Assembly (NCBI GenBank): GCA_019359115.1
Contig: JAHHHW010000071.1
Coordinates: 16,728-80,727, forward strand
Source of the DNA: Pelatocladus maniniholoensis HA4357-MV3
Lineage (GTDB): Bacteria; Cyanobacteriota; Cyanobacteriia; Cyanobacteriales; Nostocaceae
DNA length: 64,000 bases
Reading direction: 5' to 3'
Shown here piece after piece: positions 1 to 9,234 of the stretch. The notes beneath the pieces were generated by a model, which was given only the letters and a program-made list of their open reading frames with translations, did not search any database and had not been told where the DNA came from. The first letter of the stretch is position 1. The number at the start of each line of letters is the position of its first letter. A program made the position numbers and the translations under genes.

Positions 1-1
1 T

Positions 2-1198
2 GACGCTGGACACTCAACCGAGCATTTTATTGCCTTTAAGTACAAAGAGCCTCTCTCATTCCAACACAGTCTTTACGGAGAAGGTTTTCAACTAAAACTC
101 TGTAAAAATATTCATCAAAAAACTAATAAATATGGTTTTAGAGAGTTATTACCAGTTGAATACTGGTTTAACCTCAACAAGGTTCTTGATAATTACGATA
201 TCGTCCATTTTCATGACCTCTTTACTGCTATTTCTCCAATCACTCTAGCTCTAACTTCCCGGCGTAAACCGACATTTTTCACAGTACATGACTGTTCTGC
301 GTTCACTGGCGGTTGTATGTACCCGATGGAGTGTGAAAAGTTTACTAGTTACTGTCATCGATGTCCACAACTACCTCAAGATGGATGGAAAAATAAACTA
401 AGCGATCGCACACGAGAAGTTCAAGCAATCAAACGATGGGTTGCTGGAAAATTTAATATTCGCTATATCTTTCCTAGCCATTGGATGCTTCAGGAAGCTC
501 AACAAGCTCTTAAATTCAAATCATCACCTGTGGTAATTCCTAATGGTCTTGATTTAAGCATCTTTCCTATAGTGAATAAAGTAGAAGCAAAAAATAGTTT
601 AGGTATTCCAGAAAACCGCAAAGTAGTGGCAATTTCTGCACATGTTCTTGACGATCCCCGTAAAGGTGTGAAGTATGCGATCGCCGCACTTCAAAGTGTA
701 CGTGATTTATCTCCATTCGTAATAGCTGTAGGACTTTGTAATGATGAATTAAAGCAAGCGTTAGAGGGACTTGAATTCAAAGAAATGGGTTACATTTCAA
801 ACCCTAATTTATTAGCAAAAGTCTACTCAGCAGCAGACATCATGCTTTTTTGTACCCTTGCTGATAACCTACCACTCACTGTTCTAGAAGCAATGGCTGC
901 ATCTACTCCAGTCGTTGGTTTTTCCACAGGAGGTGTTCCAGAGATGATTCAGAATGGACAAAACGGTATTCTAGTTGAGCCTACAAATCAGCAAGCATTA
1001 AATCAAGCCTTACGCCAAGCCTTATTGTCGCCTGATTTAGAAGTAATGGGTGAGCAAGCAAGAAGAGATGTTGAAAATAAGTTTTCAAATACTGTATTTC
1101 TTGAAAAGCATCTGCAACTCTATCAGAATTTTGAGCATTCATTGTCGAAAACTGACCTAGAGTCTGTTATTTCAACAGAACCTGCAATCAATCCATAA
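2..1198 (+). CDS. GT4 glycosyltransferase, 5' end outside the window
   Basis: Retaining GT4-type glycosyltransferase, expected to add a sugar to a lipid-linked glycan on the cytoplasmic side of the membrane. The frame is open from base 2, so the gene starts left of the window; the first in-window ATG (317) is internal. The N-terminal part holds a 'FTVHDCSAFTGGCMYP' stretch followed by a Cys-rich patch (MECEKF...CHRCPQLP), typical of WcaC/WbdM-like GT4 enzymes. The C-terminal Rossmann half has the donor-site block (DNLPLTVLEAMAASTPVVGF, then GGVPEMI and NGILVEP). It is the first visible gene of a same-strand polysaccharide cluster and lies 51 bp before the HAD gene. The family is clear; the sugar and acceptor cannot be read from the sequence. 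Confidence 0.9.
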   Translation, partial: DAGHSTEHFIAFKYKEPLSFQHSLYGEGFQLKLCKNIHQKTNKYGFRELLPVEYWFNLNKVLDNYDIVHFHDLFTAISPITLALTSRRKPTFFTVHDCSAFTGGCMYPMECEKFTSYCHRCPQLPQDGWKNKLSDRTREVQAIKRWVAGKFNIRYIFPSHWMLQEAQQALKFKSSPVVIPNGLDLSIFPIVNKVEAKNSLGIPENRKVVAISAHVLDDPRKGVKYAIAALQSVRDLSPFVIAVGLCNDELKQALEGLEFKEMGYISNPNLLAKVYSAADIMLFCTLADNLPLTVLEAMAASTPVVGFSTGGVPEMIQNGQNGILVEPTNQQALNQALRQALLSPDLEVMGEQARRDVENKFSNTVFLEKHLQLYQNFEHSLSKTDLESVISTEPAINP

Positions 1199-1249
1199 GT
1201 CAAACCTTGCACTTTTTGTTAAATCCTCTAGCACATTGGTGAGACTCTC

Positions 1250-3283
1250 ATGAAAAAGATTGTTTACTCATTTGACGTATTTGATACATCCATAACCCGA
1301 ATTTGGGCAAAACCAACTGACCTATTCTGGGAATTAGGTGATCAACTCCGAAAAGATAATTTAATTCAAATGGCACCTGAATCTTGGTCTCACCTAAGAA
1401 TGGAGGCTGAAAGAATTGCTAGAGAAACTGGACCTGTTTATGAAATAGGACTAGAAGAAATTTATGAACAAATTGCTAGTTCTTTAAACTGGTCAACAGA
1501 TGAAGTTGAAAGGGCAAAACAAAAAGAAATAGAAATTGAGCTATCGAGTTTACGTCCAGTACCTGCTACGCAAAAACGCATTCAGTCGCTCTATCAAGCG
1601 AATGAAAGAGTAATTTATATTTCGGATATGTATCTGTCTGAAGAAGTTATTCGGAATTTCTTGAAAGAAAACAAAGTTTGGACTCCAGGCAGTACTTTAT
1701 ACGTTTCATCTGAAACAAGAATTAATAAGGGAAGTGGTGAGTTATTTAAATACTGTTTGATACAAGAAGGAGTCAAACGAGAACAGTTTAAACATGTTGG
1801 AGATAACCGACAAGCTGATATAAAAGTTCCGAAAAAGCTTGGTATTCCAGTTGAATATTTTACTCAAGCTCACCTGAATCGCTATGAGCAAAAAATTGCA
1901 GAAACAACTCAATTTTCTTTAAAGTTTAGATCCCTACTCGCTGGAGCCAGTAGGCTTACCCGTTTGCAGTCTCAAGAAACAAACAATCATCAAAAAGTTA
2001 TTTGGGAAACGACAGCAAGTGCTGTTGCTCCAATTCTATTTGGTTTCGTGTACTGGTGTTTAGTCGAAGCCCAACAAAGAGGACTTCAAAGATTATACTT
2101 TGTCGCCAGAGATGGGCAGATACTGCACAAAATAGCTCAGGTGATCTGCCAAAATTGGGGGTTTGCAATTGACTGCCGTTATTTATATGGTTCGCGTCAA
2201 GCGTGGCACATGCCTGCAATTCAGAAGATTGGTGAAGATGAGCTTGATTGGATTTTGGTTGCGACTGGTTCACTTGATCGCTTTTTATCAATTCGCTCTT
2301 TATGTGACCGAGTAAACATCTCACCCGATCAAATCAAAGATGTTCTGAATCGCTATGGCTTTTCAACAGAAAAATGGGATCTCAATCTTCAGCAGCACGA
2401 ACGCGACTTGATGCAGAATATTTTTACAGAGAAAGAAGTTACCGATCTGATCATCGCAACTGCTGCTAGCTATCGCGATCAGGCGATTGGTTATTTCCGT
2501 CAAGAAGGGATAGGTGATGGAGTTCCCTTTGGTTTTGTCGATATTGGCTGGAGTGGACGCACACAAAGATCTTTGAGTAAATTACTGAACATTGCTGGTA
2601 TTTATCCCGAATCTGGCATTTATGGTTTTTATTTTGCGCTTCAAGAGCGAGTTAAGCCATTTAAGGAAGATCAATCACTTGCTTATTTTTATGATGTAGA
2701 TCAACCATCTGGCGATCGCTATTTTCTATGTAAGTACAGATGCTTGTTCGAGCTGTTCATGTCAGCAGATCATGGTAGCACTACCAGATATGAGCGACGC
2801 GATAACCAATATGTCCCTATTCTTCGTCAACCAAAAAACGAAGAAGCGATTAACTGGGGATTATATGTCTTGCAAAATGCGACGGTTGAATTTGCAAAGC
2901 AACTAACAACTAATTTGGACGTGCAGGAATGTACAATTAATCTTTTTTATGAAGCGACTGAAATTTTGTCAAGAGAGTTTGTCTTAGAACCTTCCTATCA
3001 GGAAGCAGAAGTATTTGGCTCCTTTGTCATGGCTGGAGATATAACTGAAAATTCTTTCTATGAACTAGCACCTATTTACAATTTAGTTGATTGGTGTAAA
3101 TTACTGCTTTTTAGTAAGCATCGACATCCAGATGTTTGGTTTACAGCCTCAGTTGTAAGAGCTAATCCAATCATGAAAACCTTGTTTGGAGTCAAGACAG
3201 TTAATAAAATCCGCCAAATCAGGAGAAAATTTATCAAGCCAAAGCTTGCTAATTCAACTCAACAAATAAGTCAACCTACTTAA
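1250..3283 (+). CDS. HAD-superfamily protein of polysaccharide clusters (COG5610-like)
   Basis: 677 residues. The N-terminal third is a HAD-fold hydrolase: motif I FDVFDT at residues 8-13 (nucleophile Asp9, with Phe in place of the usual second Asp), motif II ISDMYL near 125, a Lys in NKGSGELF near 160, and motif IV GDNRQAD near 185. The C-terminal two thirds carry blocks seen in COG5610-type proteins (FVARDGQ near 285 and GFVDIGWSGRTQRSL near 430), a domain with no firm assigned reaction. It lies between a GT4 gene and glf, so a role in making or editing a surface glycan, such as sugar-phosphate dephosphorylation, is an inference. The ATG follows a short 51-bp gap. The cytosolic phosphatase fold is well supported, the substrate unknown. 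Confidence 0.8.
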   Translation: MKKIVYSFDVFDTSITRIWAKPTDLFWELGDQLRKDNLIQMAPESWSHLRMEAERIARETGPVYEIGLEEIYEQIASSLNWSTDEVERAKQKEIEIELSSLRPVPATQKRIQSLYQANERVIYISDMYLSEEVIRNFLKENKVWTPGSTLYVSSETRINKGSGELFKYCLIQEGVKREQFKHVGDNRQADIKVPKKLGIPVEYFTQAHLNRYEQKIAETTQFSLKFRSLLAGASRLTRLQSQETNNHQKVIWETTASAVAPILFGFVYWCLVEAQQRGLQRLYFVARDGQILHKIAQVICQNWGFAIDCRYLYGSRQAWHMPAIQKIGEDELDWILVATGSLDRFLSIRSLCDRVNISPDQIKDVLNRYGFSTEKWDLNLQQHERDLMQNIFTEKEVTDLIIATAASYRDQAIGYFRQEGIGDGVPFGFVDIGWSGRTQRSLSKLLNIAGIYPESGIYGFYFALQERVKPFKEDQSLAYFYDVDQPSGDRYFLCKYRCLFELFMSADHGSTTRYERRDNQYVPILRQPKNEEAINWGLYVLQNATVEFAKQLTTNLDVQECTINLFYEATEILSREFVLEPSYQEAEVFGSFVMAGDITENSFYELAPIYNLVDWCKLLLFSKHRHPDVWFTASVVRANPIMKTLFGVKTVNKIRQIRRKFIKPKLANSTQQISQPT

Positions 3284-3350
3284 CCTCTACTCTGGCTATC
3301 GTTTTTTCGAGAAATTAATTTACCCTACCTTAGTTCTAAGAGCATACAGC

Positions 3351-3731
3351 ATGTACATCAATACAGAGCTGAAACAACAAAGAAATAATTTGAGGTTAGA
3401 AACTATTGAACTGCAAGTTCAGTCAGAAGCAAAAAATTGCCAGGGCGATAGTTTAGCATTACTTGCATTACTACGGTTGCTAGAGGGTTTACATCGAGAA
3501 ATTAGAGATAGTCTCTTTCTGGAATCTTTGCCCAGTAATCGCCAGGGCCTTTACACCTTATTAAAAAATATTGAAGAGGAAGGTGGTTGGCCATACATTT
3601 ATCGCATGAAATTACAATCTCTACTAGCAAATTTAGCAGAAAACACTTTCAGTGAGTTAGAAAGTGAAAAAAATACACAATCTTTAGTTGAATGTGAAAG
3701 TTCAAAACCTCTTAGTGTTAAACAAGGATAA
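3351..3731 (+). CDS. Small conserved-looking hypothetical protein of the glycan cluster
   Basis: 126 residues, not recognised. It is mostly helical by composition: a Leu-rich central part (LALLALLRLLEGLHREI) is followed by a segment with NIEEEGGWPYIYRMKLQSLL and a charged, Ser/Glu-rich tail. There is no signal peptide, membrane segment or cysteine pattern. It starts at ATG 67 bp after the HAD gene and stops 5 bp before glf, so it is almost certainly co-transcribed with the polysaccharide genes. The tight spacing and cluster-like codon use argue that it is real. No function is offered. Confidence 0.6.
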   Translation: MYINTELKQQRNNLRLETIELQVQSEAKNCQGDSLALLALLRLLEGLHREIRDSLFLESLPSNRQGLYTLLKNIEEEGGWPYIYRMKLQSLLANLAENTFSELESEKNTQSLVECESSKPLSVKQG

Positions 3732-3736
3732 ACTCT

Positions 3737-4864
3737 ATGAAATTTGATTGGTTAATAATAGGTGCTGGATATTCTGCGTGTGTGCTGGCTGAGAGAATTG
3801 CCACTCAACTTGCACAGAGAGTTTTAATTGTAGAACGGCGAGACCACATCGGTGGCAACGCCTACGATTATTACAACGAGCATGGCATTTTAGTACATAA
3901 ATATGGTCCCCATATTTTCCACACGAAATCAAAAAAAGTTTGGGATTATCTCTCACAATTTACAGAGTGGAGACATTACTATCACCATGTACTTGGAGTA
4001 TTAGAGGGAAAAAAAGTTCCTATTCCTTTTAATCTAAATTCCCTCTATGCTCTTTTTCCACCAAAATATGCAGAAAAACTAGAAAATTTACTTCTAGAAA
4101 ACTTTGGTTTTGGAGTCAAAGTACCCATTTTAAAACTACGTGAAAGTGCAAGCGGGGATCTCACTTTTTTAGCTGAGTATATCTATGACAATGTCTTCCT
4201 TCGCTACACCATGAAGCAGTGGGGAGTCAAACCAGAAGAACTGGATAGGGGAGTCACAGGACGTGTTCCAGTCTACATCAGTCGAGATAACCGTTATTTT
4301 CAAGATCCGTACCAAGCTATGCCCAAGCTTGGCTATACTGAAATGTTTCGTCGAATATTGGCTCATCCCAATATTAAAATACTTCTAAATACAGATTACC
4401 GCGAGATTATCAACGACGTTCAGTTTAATCGGATAATTTGCACTGGTCCGATTGATACATTCTTTGATTATATGTATGGTGAATTGCCATACCGTAGTAT
4501 AAATTTTGAGTTTGAGACTTTAGATCAAGAATGGTATCAAGAAGTTGGAACAGTCAATTACCCCAACGATTACGATATTACTCGTATCACTGAACAGAAA
4601 TACTTGTCAGGACAAATTTCTCCTAAAACTACTTTGGTGAGGGAATATCCTCAAGCTTATATACCTGGAAAAAATGATCCTTATTATCCAATTCTGAATG
4701 AAGAAAATCGCGATCGCCTTGACCTTTACCTTAAAGAAGTAGAGAAATTGAACGGAACAGTACTTTTTGCAGGAAGACTTGCAGATTACAAGTACTACGA
4801 TATGGATCAAGCTGTGTTAAGAGCGCTTGGTCTATTTGAAAAAGAAATAGCAACTATTATTTAG
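3737..4864 (+). CDS. glf: UDP-galactopyranose mutase
   Basis: Converts UDP-galactopyranose to UDP-galactofuranose using reduced FAD, supplying Galf for surface glycans. At 375 residues it has the usual family length. The N-terminus carries the dinucleotide-binding Rossmann motif (IIGAGYSACVLAE, residues 7-19), then VERRDHIGGNAYD and the hallmark GPHIFHT near residue 57. Downstream lie the PFN block, the R-Y-T-x-K-Q-W segment (near 155-162), the NYP motif of the family, and a C-terminal LFAGRLADYKYYDMDQAV that closes the FAD site. The ATG is 5 bp after the preceding small gene. Its presence implies that the polymer made by this cluster contains galactofuranose. Confidence 0.96.
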   Translation: MKFDWLIIGAGYSACVLAERIATQLAQRVLIVERRDHIGGNAYDYYNEHGILVHKYGPHIFHTKSKKVWDYLSQFTEWRHYYHHVLGVLEGKKVPIPFNLNSLYALFPPKYAEKLENLLLENFGFGVKVPILKLRESASGDLTFLAEYIYDNVFLRYTMKQWGVKPEELDRGVTGRVPVYISRDNRYFQDPYQAMPKLGYTEMFRRILAHPNIKILLNTDYREIINDVQFNRIICTGPIDTFFDYMYGELPYRSINFEFETLDQEWYQEVGTVNYPNDYDITRITEQKYLSGQISPKTTLVREYPQAYIPGKNDPYYPILNEENRDRLDLYLKEVEKLNGTVLFAGRLADYKYYDMDQAVLRALGLFEKEIATII

Positions 4865-4963
4865 GATTGATTATACGTCCTAAACTATTAGGTACATGAA
4901 AGAGTTGGGTAGAAACATTTTTTTGTAGAATAAATCGCAGATTACATAGAGATATTAATTAAG

Positions 4964-5986
4964 ATGACAATTAGTAAACCAAAACAACTATCTCAGAAGT
5001 CAAATACTCGGCTTACAAAGGTACCTATCAAACTTGAAGCTAATGCCAGCTTATTAATGAGATGGATAACCTGGTTAAACTTTAATGGTTCTTACAAATT
5101 TATTGATAGAAGTAAGGGTAGTCAGCGCCTTCTCGTTATACTTGCTGGTTACAAAGAGTTTCTATGGCCTCTAACTTTAAATAGAATAGCCAAGTTTATT
5201 CCATCAGATATTGATGTATGTATAGCTTCTTCTGGCTTGTATGTTGATGCTTTAGCACAGTTAGCAGAAAATCTAGGCTGGTCATATCTTTATACAAAAG
5301 ACAACAAAGTTGCGCTAGTTCAAAACTTAGCAATAGCGAACCATCAACAAGCAAAATGGATTTACAAATTAGACGAAGATATTTTCATTTCTGAGGGATT
5401 TTTCGATGATCTGCAAGAAGGATATTTACGTATTCAAGAAGAAGGGTTATACTCTCCTGGAGTTTGCGCTCCTATCCTGAATGTCAATGGTTATTCGTAC
5501 ATTAATTTTCTAAAAACTATTGCAGCTGAGAAAGAATATAAAGAGAAATTTGGCGAATTTATACATGCTGCTAGTGATATTAAAGCACAATCTGATGGAG
5601 AAGCCGCTAAGTGGTTATGGGGAAAAAGCTTACCGTTTGATGATACGGCTAATTATATCAGAACACAGCCTTTTAGTTATTCACCTGTACCACATCGCTT
5701 CAGCATAGGAGCTATTTTATTTGAAAAGGAACTTTGGGAAAAATTTGGCGGCTTGCGAACTTCTTTTTCCCAAGGTGGTCTTGGGATAGATGAGTCACAT
5801 CTATGTAAAGATTGCATGAGCTTGTCTAGACCAATCATTGTTCTCAACAATGTCTTTGCTGGACACTTCTCATTTCGACCTCAAGAAGCTGCTATGAGGC
5901 AATATTTACAAGAAATATATTCTCAAATTTGTTTAAAGACAACCTCATCAGAATCTAAAGAGGTATTATCAAGTCCAGCAAAATAA
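4964..5986 (+). CDS. Putative glycosyltransferase (GT-A-like)
   Basis: 340 residues. After about 45 polar residues comes a GT-A-like core: LLVILAGYKEFLWPLTLNRI, then DIDVCIASSG, and a DED metal-site-like motif in IYKLDEDIFIS near residues 135-145, where family 2-like enzymes keep the nucleotide-sugar metal ligand. A later block (GGLGIDESHLC) may carry acidic catalytic residues. The assignment rests on this layout and on the position between glf and a GT2 gene, not on a confident family match. A non-transferase role in glycan assembly is possible. Unlike its neighbours it is preceded by a 99-bp gap. Confidence 0.6.
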   Translation: MTISKPKQLSQKSNTRLTKVPIKLEANASLLMRWITWLNFNGSYKFIDRSKGSQRLLVILAGYKEFLWPLTLNRIAKFIPSDIDVCIASSGLYVDALAQLAENLGWSYLYTKDNKVALVQNLAIANHQQAKWIYKLDEDIFISEGFFDDLQEGYLRIQEEGLYSPGVCAPILNVNGYSYINFLKTIAAEKEYKEKFGEFIHAASDIKAQSDGEAAKWLWGKSLPFDDTANYIRTQPFSYSPVPHRFSIGAILFEKELWEKFGGLRTSFSQGGLGIDESHLCKDCMSLSRPIIVLNNVFAGHFSFRPQEAAMRQYLQEIYSQICLKTTSSESKEVLSSPAK

Positions 5987-6019
5987 CACAAATTTATGGA
6001 GTATTGAATTCAAAAACTC

Positions 6020-7105
6020 ATGCAAGAAGTGCAAACTGAAAAACTGCAACCCATTCAAATGTCCCGGCTTCCTGATAGCCCATTAGTATCTGTAGTAATT
6101 GCCAACTACAACTATGACAAATACATTAGTGAGACTTTAGAAAGTGTCTTGAGCCAGACATATCAAAACTTTGAAATCATCGTTTGTGATGATGGTTCCA
6201 CTGATAACTCCTGTGATGTCATTGCAAACTATGTTCGTAAGGACTCTAGGATAAAACTCATCAGTAAACAAAATGGTGGAGTTGCTAGCGCCTTAAATGC
6301 AGCATACAGGGAAAGTAAAGGTCAAATCATTTGCTTACTTGATGCAGATGATGTCTGGATGGATAGAAAGTTGGAAAAAGTTGTGGAGGCTTTCAAGTCC
6401 GATCCTCAATATGGCTTTGTCATTCATAATGTCATGCAAATAGATGGTCAGGGAAACTTGCTGAGACCGACTCCTATGTTTAAGCATTTATCTTCGGGTT
6501 GGATTGCACTTGAGGCTTTAGAAAATGGTGGTTCTCCGCAAGATGTACCTCCAGCATCTGCATTAAGTGTGCGACGAGAAATCGCTGAATTGATATTTCC
6601 TCTCAATGAAATATTTCGACGTAATGCAGATAGTTTAGTTTCCTATTTAGCACCATTTATCACTGTAATTGAATCTATTCCAGAGGCGTTAAGTAAATTC
6701 CGCTTTCATGGAGGAAATACAACCAGTCAGGTAACTTCCACCGTTGATTCTCTAGAACGGAGCCAAAGTGTTTTTGAAGCTGTCCATAGAGAACAAAAAC
6801 TGTTTTTAAGACGTGTCTATGGTGAGGTATTTGCACAAAAGCTCACAAGTCTGAGCCTGAATTTGCTAGTTTGTCACGATCGCTATTTAATTGCCCGTCT
6901 CAAAGGTATACCAAAAGCGAAGAGGCAAGAAATTCATCGCCAGCTTGTAAATCACCCACAATTCTATAGTTTTAGTTCTCCTCATCAAAAATGGTTGTTG
7001 AAGTGGGGTGAATATCTACCAGATATCCTTTTTGCCCCTGTGTTCAAACTAGTTTATGGTTCGGGTAAACTAAAGTCTTGGGTGAGGAAACTACTAGCGC
7101 GTTGA
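6020..7105 (+). CDS. GT2 family glycosyltransferase
   Basis: Inverting GT-A glycosyltransferase, 361 residues. The signature blocks are complete: VSVVIANYNYDKYI near residue 23, the SVLSQTYQNFEIIVCDDGSTDNS nucleotide-binding block, NGGVASALNAAY, and the metal-binding LLDADDVW near residue 110. A His-containing SKFRFHGGNTTS block near 230 fits the acceptor half. No membrane segment is obvious, so it is probably peripheral on the cytoplasmic face, adding one sugar to the lipid-linked repeat unit. It begins 33 bp after the preceding gene. Donor and linkage are unknown. Confidence 0.92.
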   Translation: MQEVQTEKLQPIQMSRLPDSPLVSVVIANYNYDKYISETLESVLSQTYQNFEIIVCDDGSTDNSCDVIANYVRKDSRIKLISKQNGGVASALNAAYRESKGQIICLLDADDVWMDRKLEKVVEAFKSDPQYGFVIHNVMQIDGQGNLLRPTPMFKHLSSGWIALEALENGGSPQDVPPASALSVRREIAELIFPLNEIFRRNADSLVSYLAPFITVIESIPEALSKFRFHGGNTTSQVTSTVDSLERSQSVFEAVHREQKLFLRRVYGEVFAQKLTSLSLNLLVCHDRYLIARLKGIPKAKRQEIHRQLVNHPQFYSFSSPHQKWLLKWGEYLPDILFAPVFKLVYGSGKLKSWVRKLLAR

Positions 7106-7201
7106 CTCACGATCAGCTATGTACAAAGATGGCGATCGCTACTAGTATTATCTAAAGAAATAAAAATCATAAATTGCGTTTATGATTAGGAGATAAATAT
7201 C

Positions 7202-7942
7202 ATGTCTTCAAACAATGTATCTAGTGGTAATACAATTGATGAACTTTATGAACGATATAATGAACTGTCTGGTAGACCAACAGTTAAAGATAAGCTCGCA
7301 AAAGAAAAAATTTTTAAATCATTTCAACGTACTTTAAAAAACTGGCTCCCCACAGATCGATCAATCAAAATTTTAGATGTAGGTTGTGGTGAGGGAGCCT
7401 TACTCACATTTTTAAAAGAAAAAGGATATAACAATCTTACAGGCTTAGATATTTCAGAGCAAAATGTAGCTATTTGCCAAGAATTGGGATTAACATTTGT
7501 CCAAAAATTTGATGCAAAACAACTAAATGAATTTGAAAAAGCAGAAGAGTTTGATGTGATTTTCGCCCTCGATATTCTAGAACATTTACCAAAGCAATCA
7601 GCATCTCAATTTCTCAAACAAATTCGAGAAAAACTCAAACCCAATGGCTGCGTCGTCATTCAAACTCCCAATATGGGTAGTATATTTGGTTGTTTGTACA
7701 GATATAATGACCTTTCTCACGAATTCGGAGTTGCAGAAAACACTCTTCTTAATCTCCTATTAATAGCTGGATTTGAATCTAATAAAGTTGAGATCAAACC
7801 CCAGTGGGCTGCATCAACACTCTTAGGACGTCTAAAAGAAGCATACTTGTGCTTATTGCACCAACTCATTTTTATTGCAGAAGGAGCAGGTCGTCCCAAA
7901 ATACCAACAAAAAATCTCTTGGCTCGAGCATATCGTTCATAG
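7202..7942 (+). CDS. Class I SAM-dependent methyltransferase
   Basis: 246 residues with a standard Rossmann methyltransferase core: motif I ILDVGCGEGALL near residues 57-68, the acidic end of strand beta2 in LTGLDISEQNV, motif II region FDVIFALDILEHLP near 120, and LKPNGCVVIQTPN near 150. The closest type is UbiG/Methyltransf_11/23-like. In this setting it may O-methylate a sugar or cap a chain. The start ATG has AGGAGATAAAT just upstream, a good ribosome site. It lies 96 bp after the GT2 gene within the same-strand run. The specific substrate is inferred only from context. Confidence 0.88.
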   Translation: MSSNNVSSGNTIDELYERYNELSGRPTVKDKLAKEKIFKSFQRTLKNWLPTDRSIKILDVGCGEGALLTFLKEKGYNNLTGLDISEQNVAICQELGLTFVQKFDAKQLNEFEKAEEFDVIFALDILEHLPKQSASQFLKQIREKLKPNGCVVIQTPNMGSIFGCLYRYNDLSHEFGVAENTLLNLLLIAGFESNKVEIKPQWAASTLLGRLKEAYLCLLHQLIFIAEGAGRPKIPTKNLLARAYRS

Positions 7943-8005
7943 AGGTCTTCTTGATAAATTGCTGTATGACAAAATCATGTTCCAATACACTCAAAATTCC
8001 CTAGA

Positions 8006-9178
8006 ATGATGAACTCTAAGCTACGCGTACTTTTTATCAGTCACACCTATGTAGTAGGAGTGAACCAGGGAAAATTGAATGCGATCGCCGAAACAAATAA
8101 AGTCGAAGTTGGCTTGCTAACTCCTAGTAACTGGAAAGCTCTGGAGTGGAATCGCTTTTTTGAGGTAGAAAAACCCTACCCCAAAATCAAAATTTATACA
8201 GCACCTGTATTATTTACAGGTCGTGGTGGCGCTCACATTTATCCACCTTGGAAAATTTGGCAAGTAGTTAACGATTTTCAACCCGATCTAGTGCAAGTTG
8301 AGGAAGAAGTCTTTTCTCTGTGTGCTTTTGAGCTAGCAGTTTGGAGCCGACTCACAGGTAAGCCATTGGTCGTATTTGGTTGGGAGAACATGGAACGTAA
8401 CCTACCAAAACCGCGCCATTGGGTACGCCAATTTGTCCTCAATACCGCACAGTTAATACTTCCTGGTAATCAAGATGGCGCAAATTTGCTGCGTCAGTGG
8501 GGTTACACTGGCTTGATGGAAGTTATGCCTCAGATGGGAGTGGATACTAGTTTATTCAGTCCGCGATTATCCGAGGGAGGCAAAAATCAAGAGTTTCGCA
8601 TCGGCTTTCTCGGAAGATTGGTTCCAGAAAAAGGTATTGACACTATATTTGCAGCCGCTCGGCTTCTGAGAGAACGGAGTTTAAAGTATCAAATTATTAT
8701 TTGTGGTTCCGGATCATACGAAGAATCACTGAGGCAAGAAGCACAGAAACAGCAGATTGCCGATTTAGTCATCTGGCGGGGATCAGTACGCCACGAACAA
8801 GCACCAGAGGAACTGAGCCAGTTTCATGTCTTAGTTCTGCCTTCACGCACCACTGATACTTGGAAAGAACAATTTGGTCATGTGTTAATTGAAGCAATGG
8901 CAATGGGTGTGCCGATTGTTGGCTCTAATAGTGGGGAAATTGCCAACGTCATCGGTCAAAATGATCTGGTGTTTCCAGAAGGAGATGCTCACACACTAGC
9001 GGCAATTTTAGAAAAGATGATCCGCGAACCAAATTGGCGACAAGAACTAAGAAACTATGTCATTTCGAGAGTTGAACAACACTATACTCATGAACGAATA
9101 GCCGAACGCTTAATCAACCTCTGGAATATATTACTCAATCAAAACAAAGGAGAGTATGCCATTAGTGTTAATAGTTGA
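8006..9178 (+). CDS. GT4 glycosyltransferase
   Basis: 390 residues, GT-B fold. The N-terminal Rossmann domain begins LRVLFISHTYVVGVNQGKL. The C-terminal donor domain has RIGFLGRLVPEKGIDTIF (near 200), the HVLVLPSRTTDTWKEQFGHV block and the catalytic E-x7-E style LIEAMAMGVPIVGSNSGEI. Two adjacent ATGs open the frame and the second would serve equally well. It overlaps nothing and sits 63 bp after the methyltransferase. It is one of several GT4 enzymes here, presumably each adding a different sugar of the repeat unit. Donor sugar unknown. Confidence 0.92.
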   Translation: MMNSKLRVLFISHTYVVGVNQGKLNAIAETNKVEVGLLTPSNWKALEWNRFFEVEKPYPKIKIYTAPVLFTGRGGAHIYPPWKIWQVVNDFQPDLVQVEEEVFSLCAFELAVWSRLTGKPLVVFGWENMERNLPKPRHWVRQFVLNTAQLILPGNQDGANLLRQWGYTGLMEVMPQMGVDTSLFSPRLSEGGKNQEFRIGFLGRLVPEKGIDTIFAAARLLRERSLKYQIIICGSGSYEESLRQEAQKQQIADLVIWRGSVRHEQAPEELSQFHVLVLPSRTTDTWKEQFGHVLIEAMAMGVPIVGSNSGEIANVIGQNDLVFPEGDAHTLAAILEKMIREPNWRQELRNYVISRVEQHYTHERIAERLINLWNILLNQNKGEYAISVNS

Positions 9179-9234
9179 GCCAAAGTCCTTTGAGTTTAGC
9201 TTTGATCAAATTAAATTGCAGGAATAGGGTAAAA

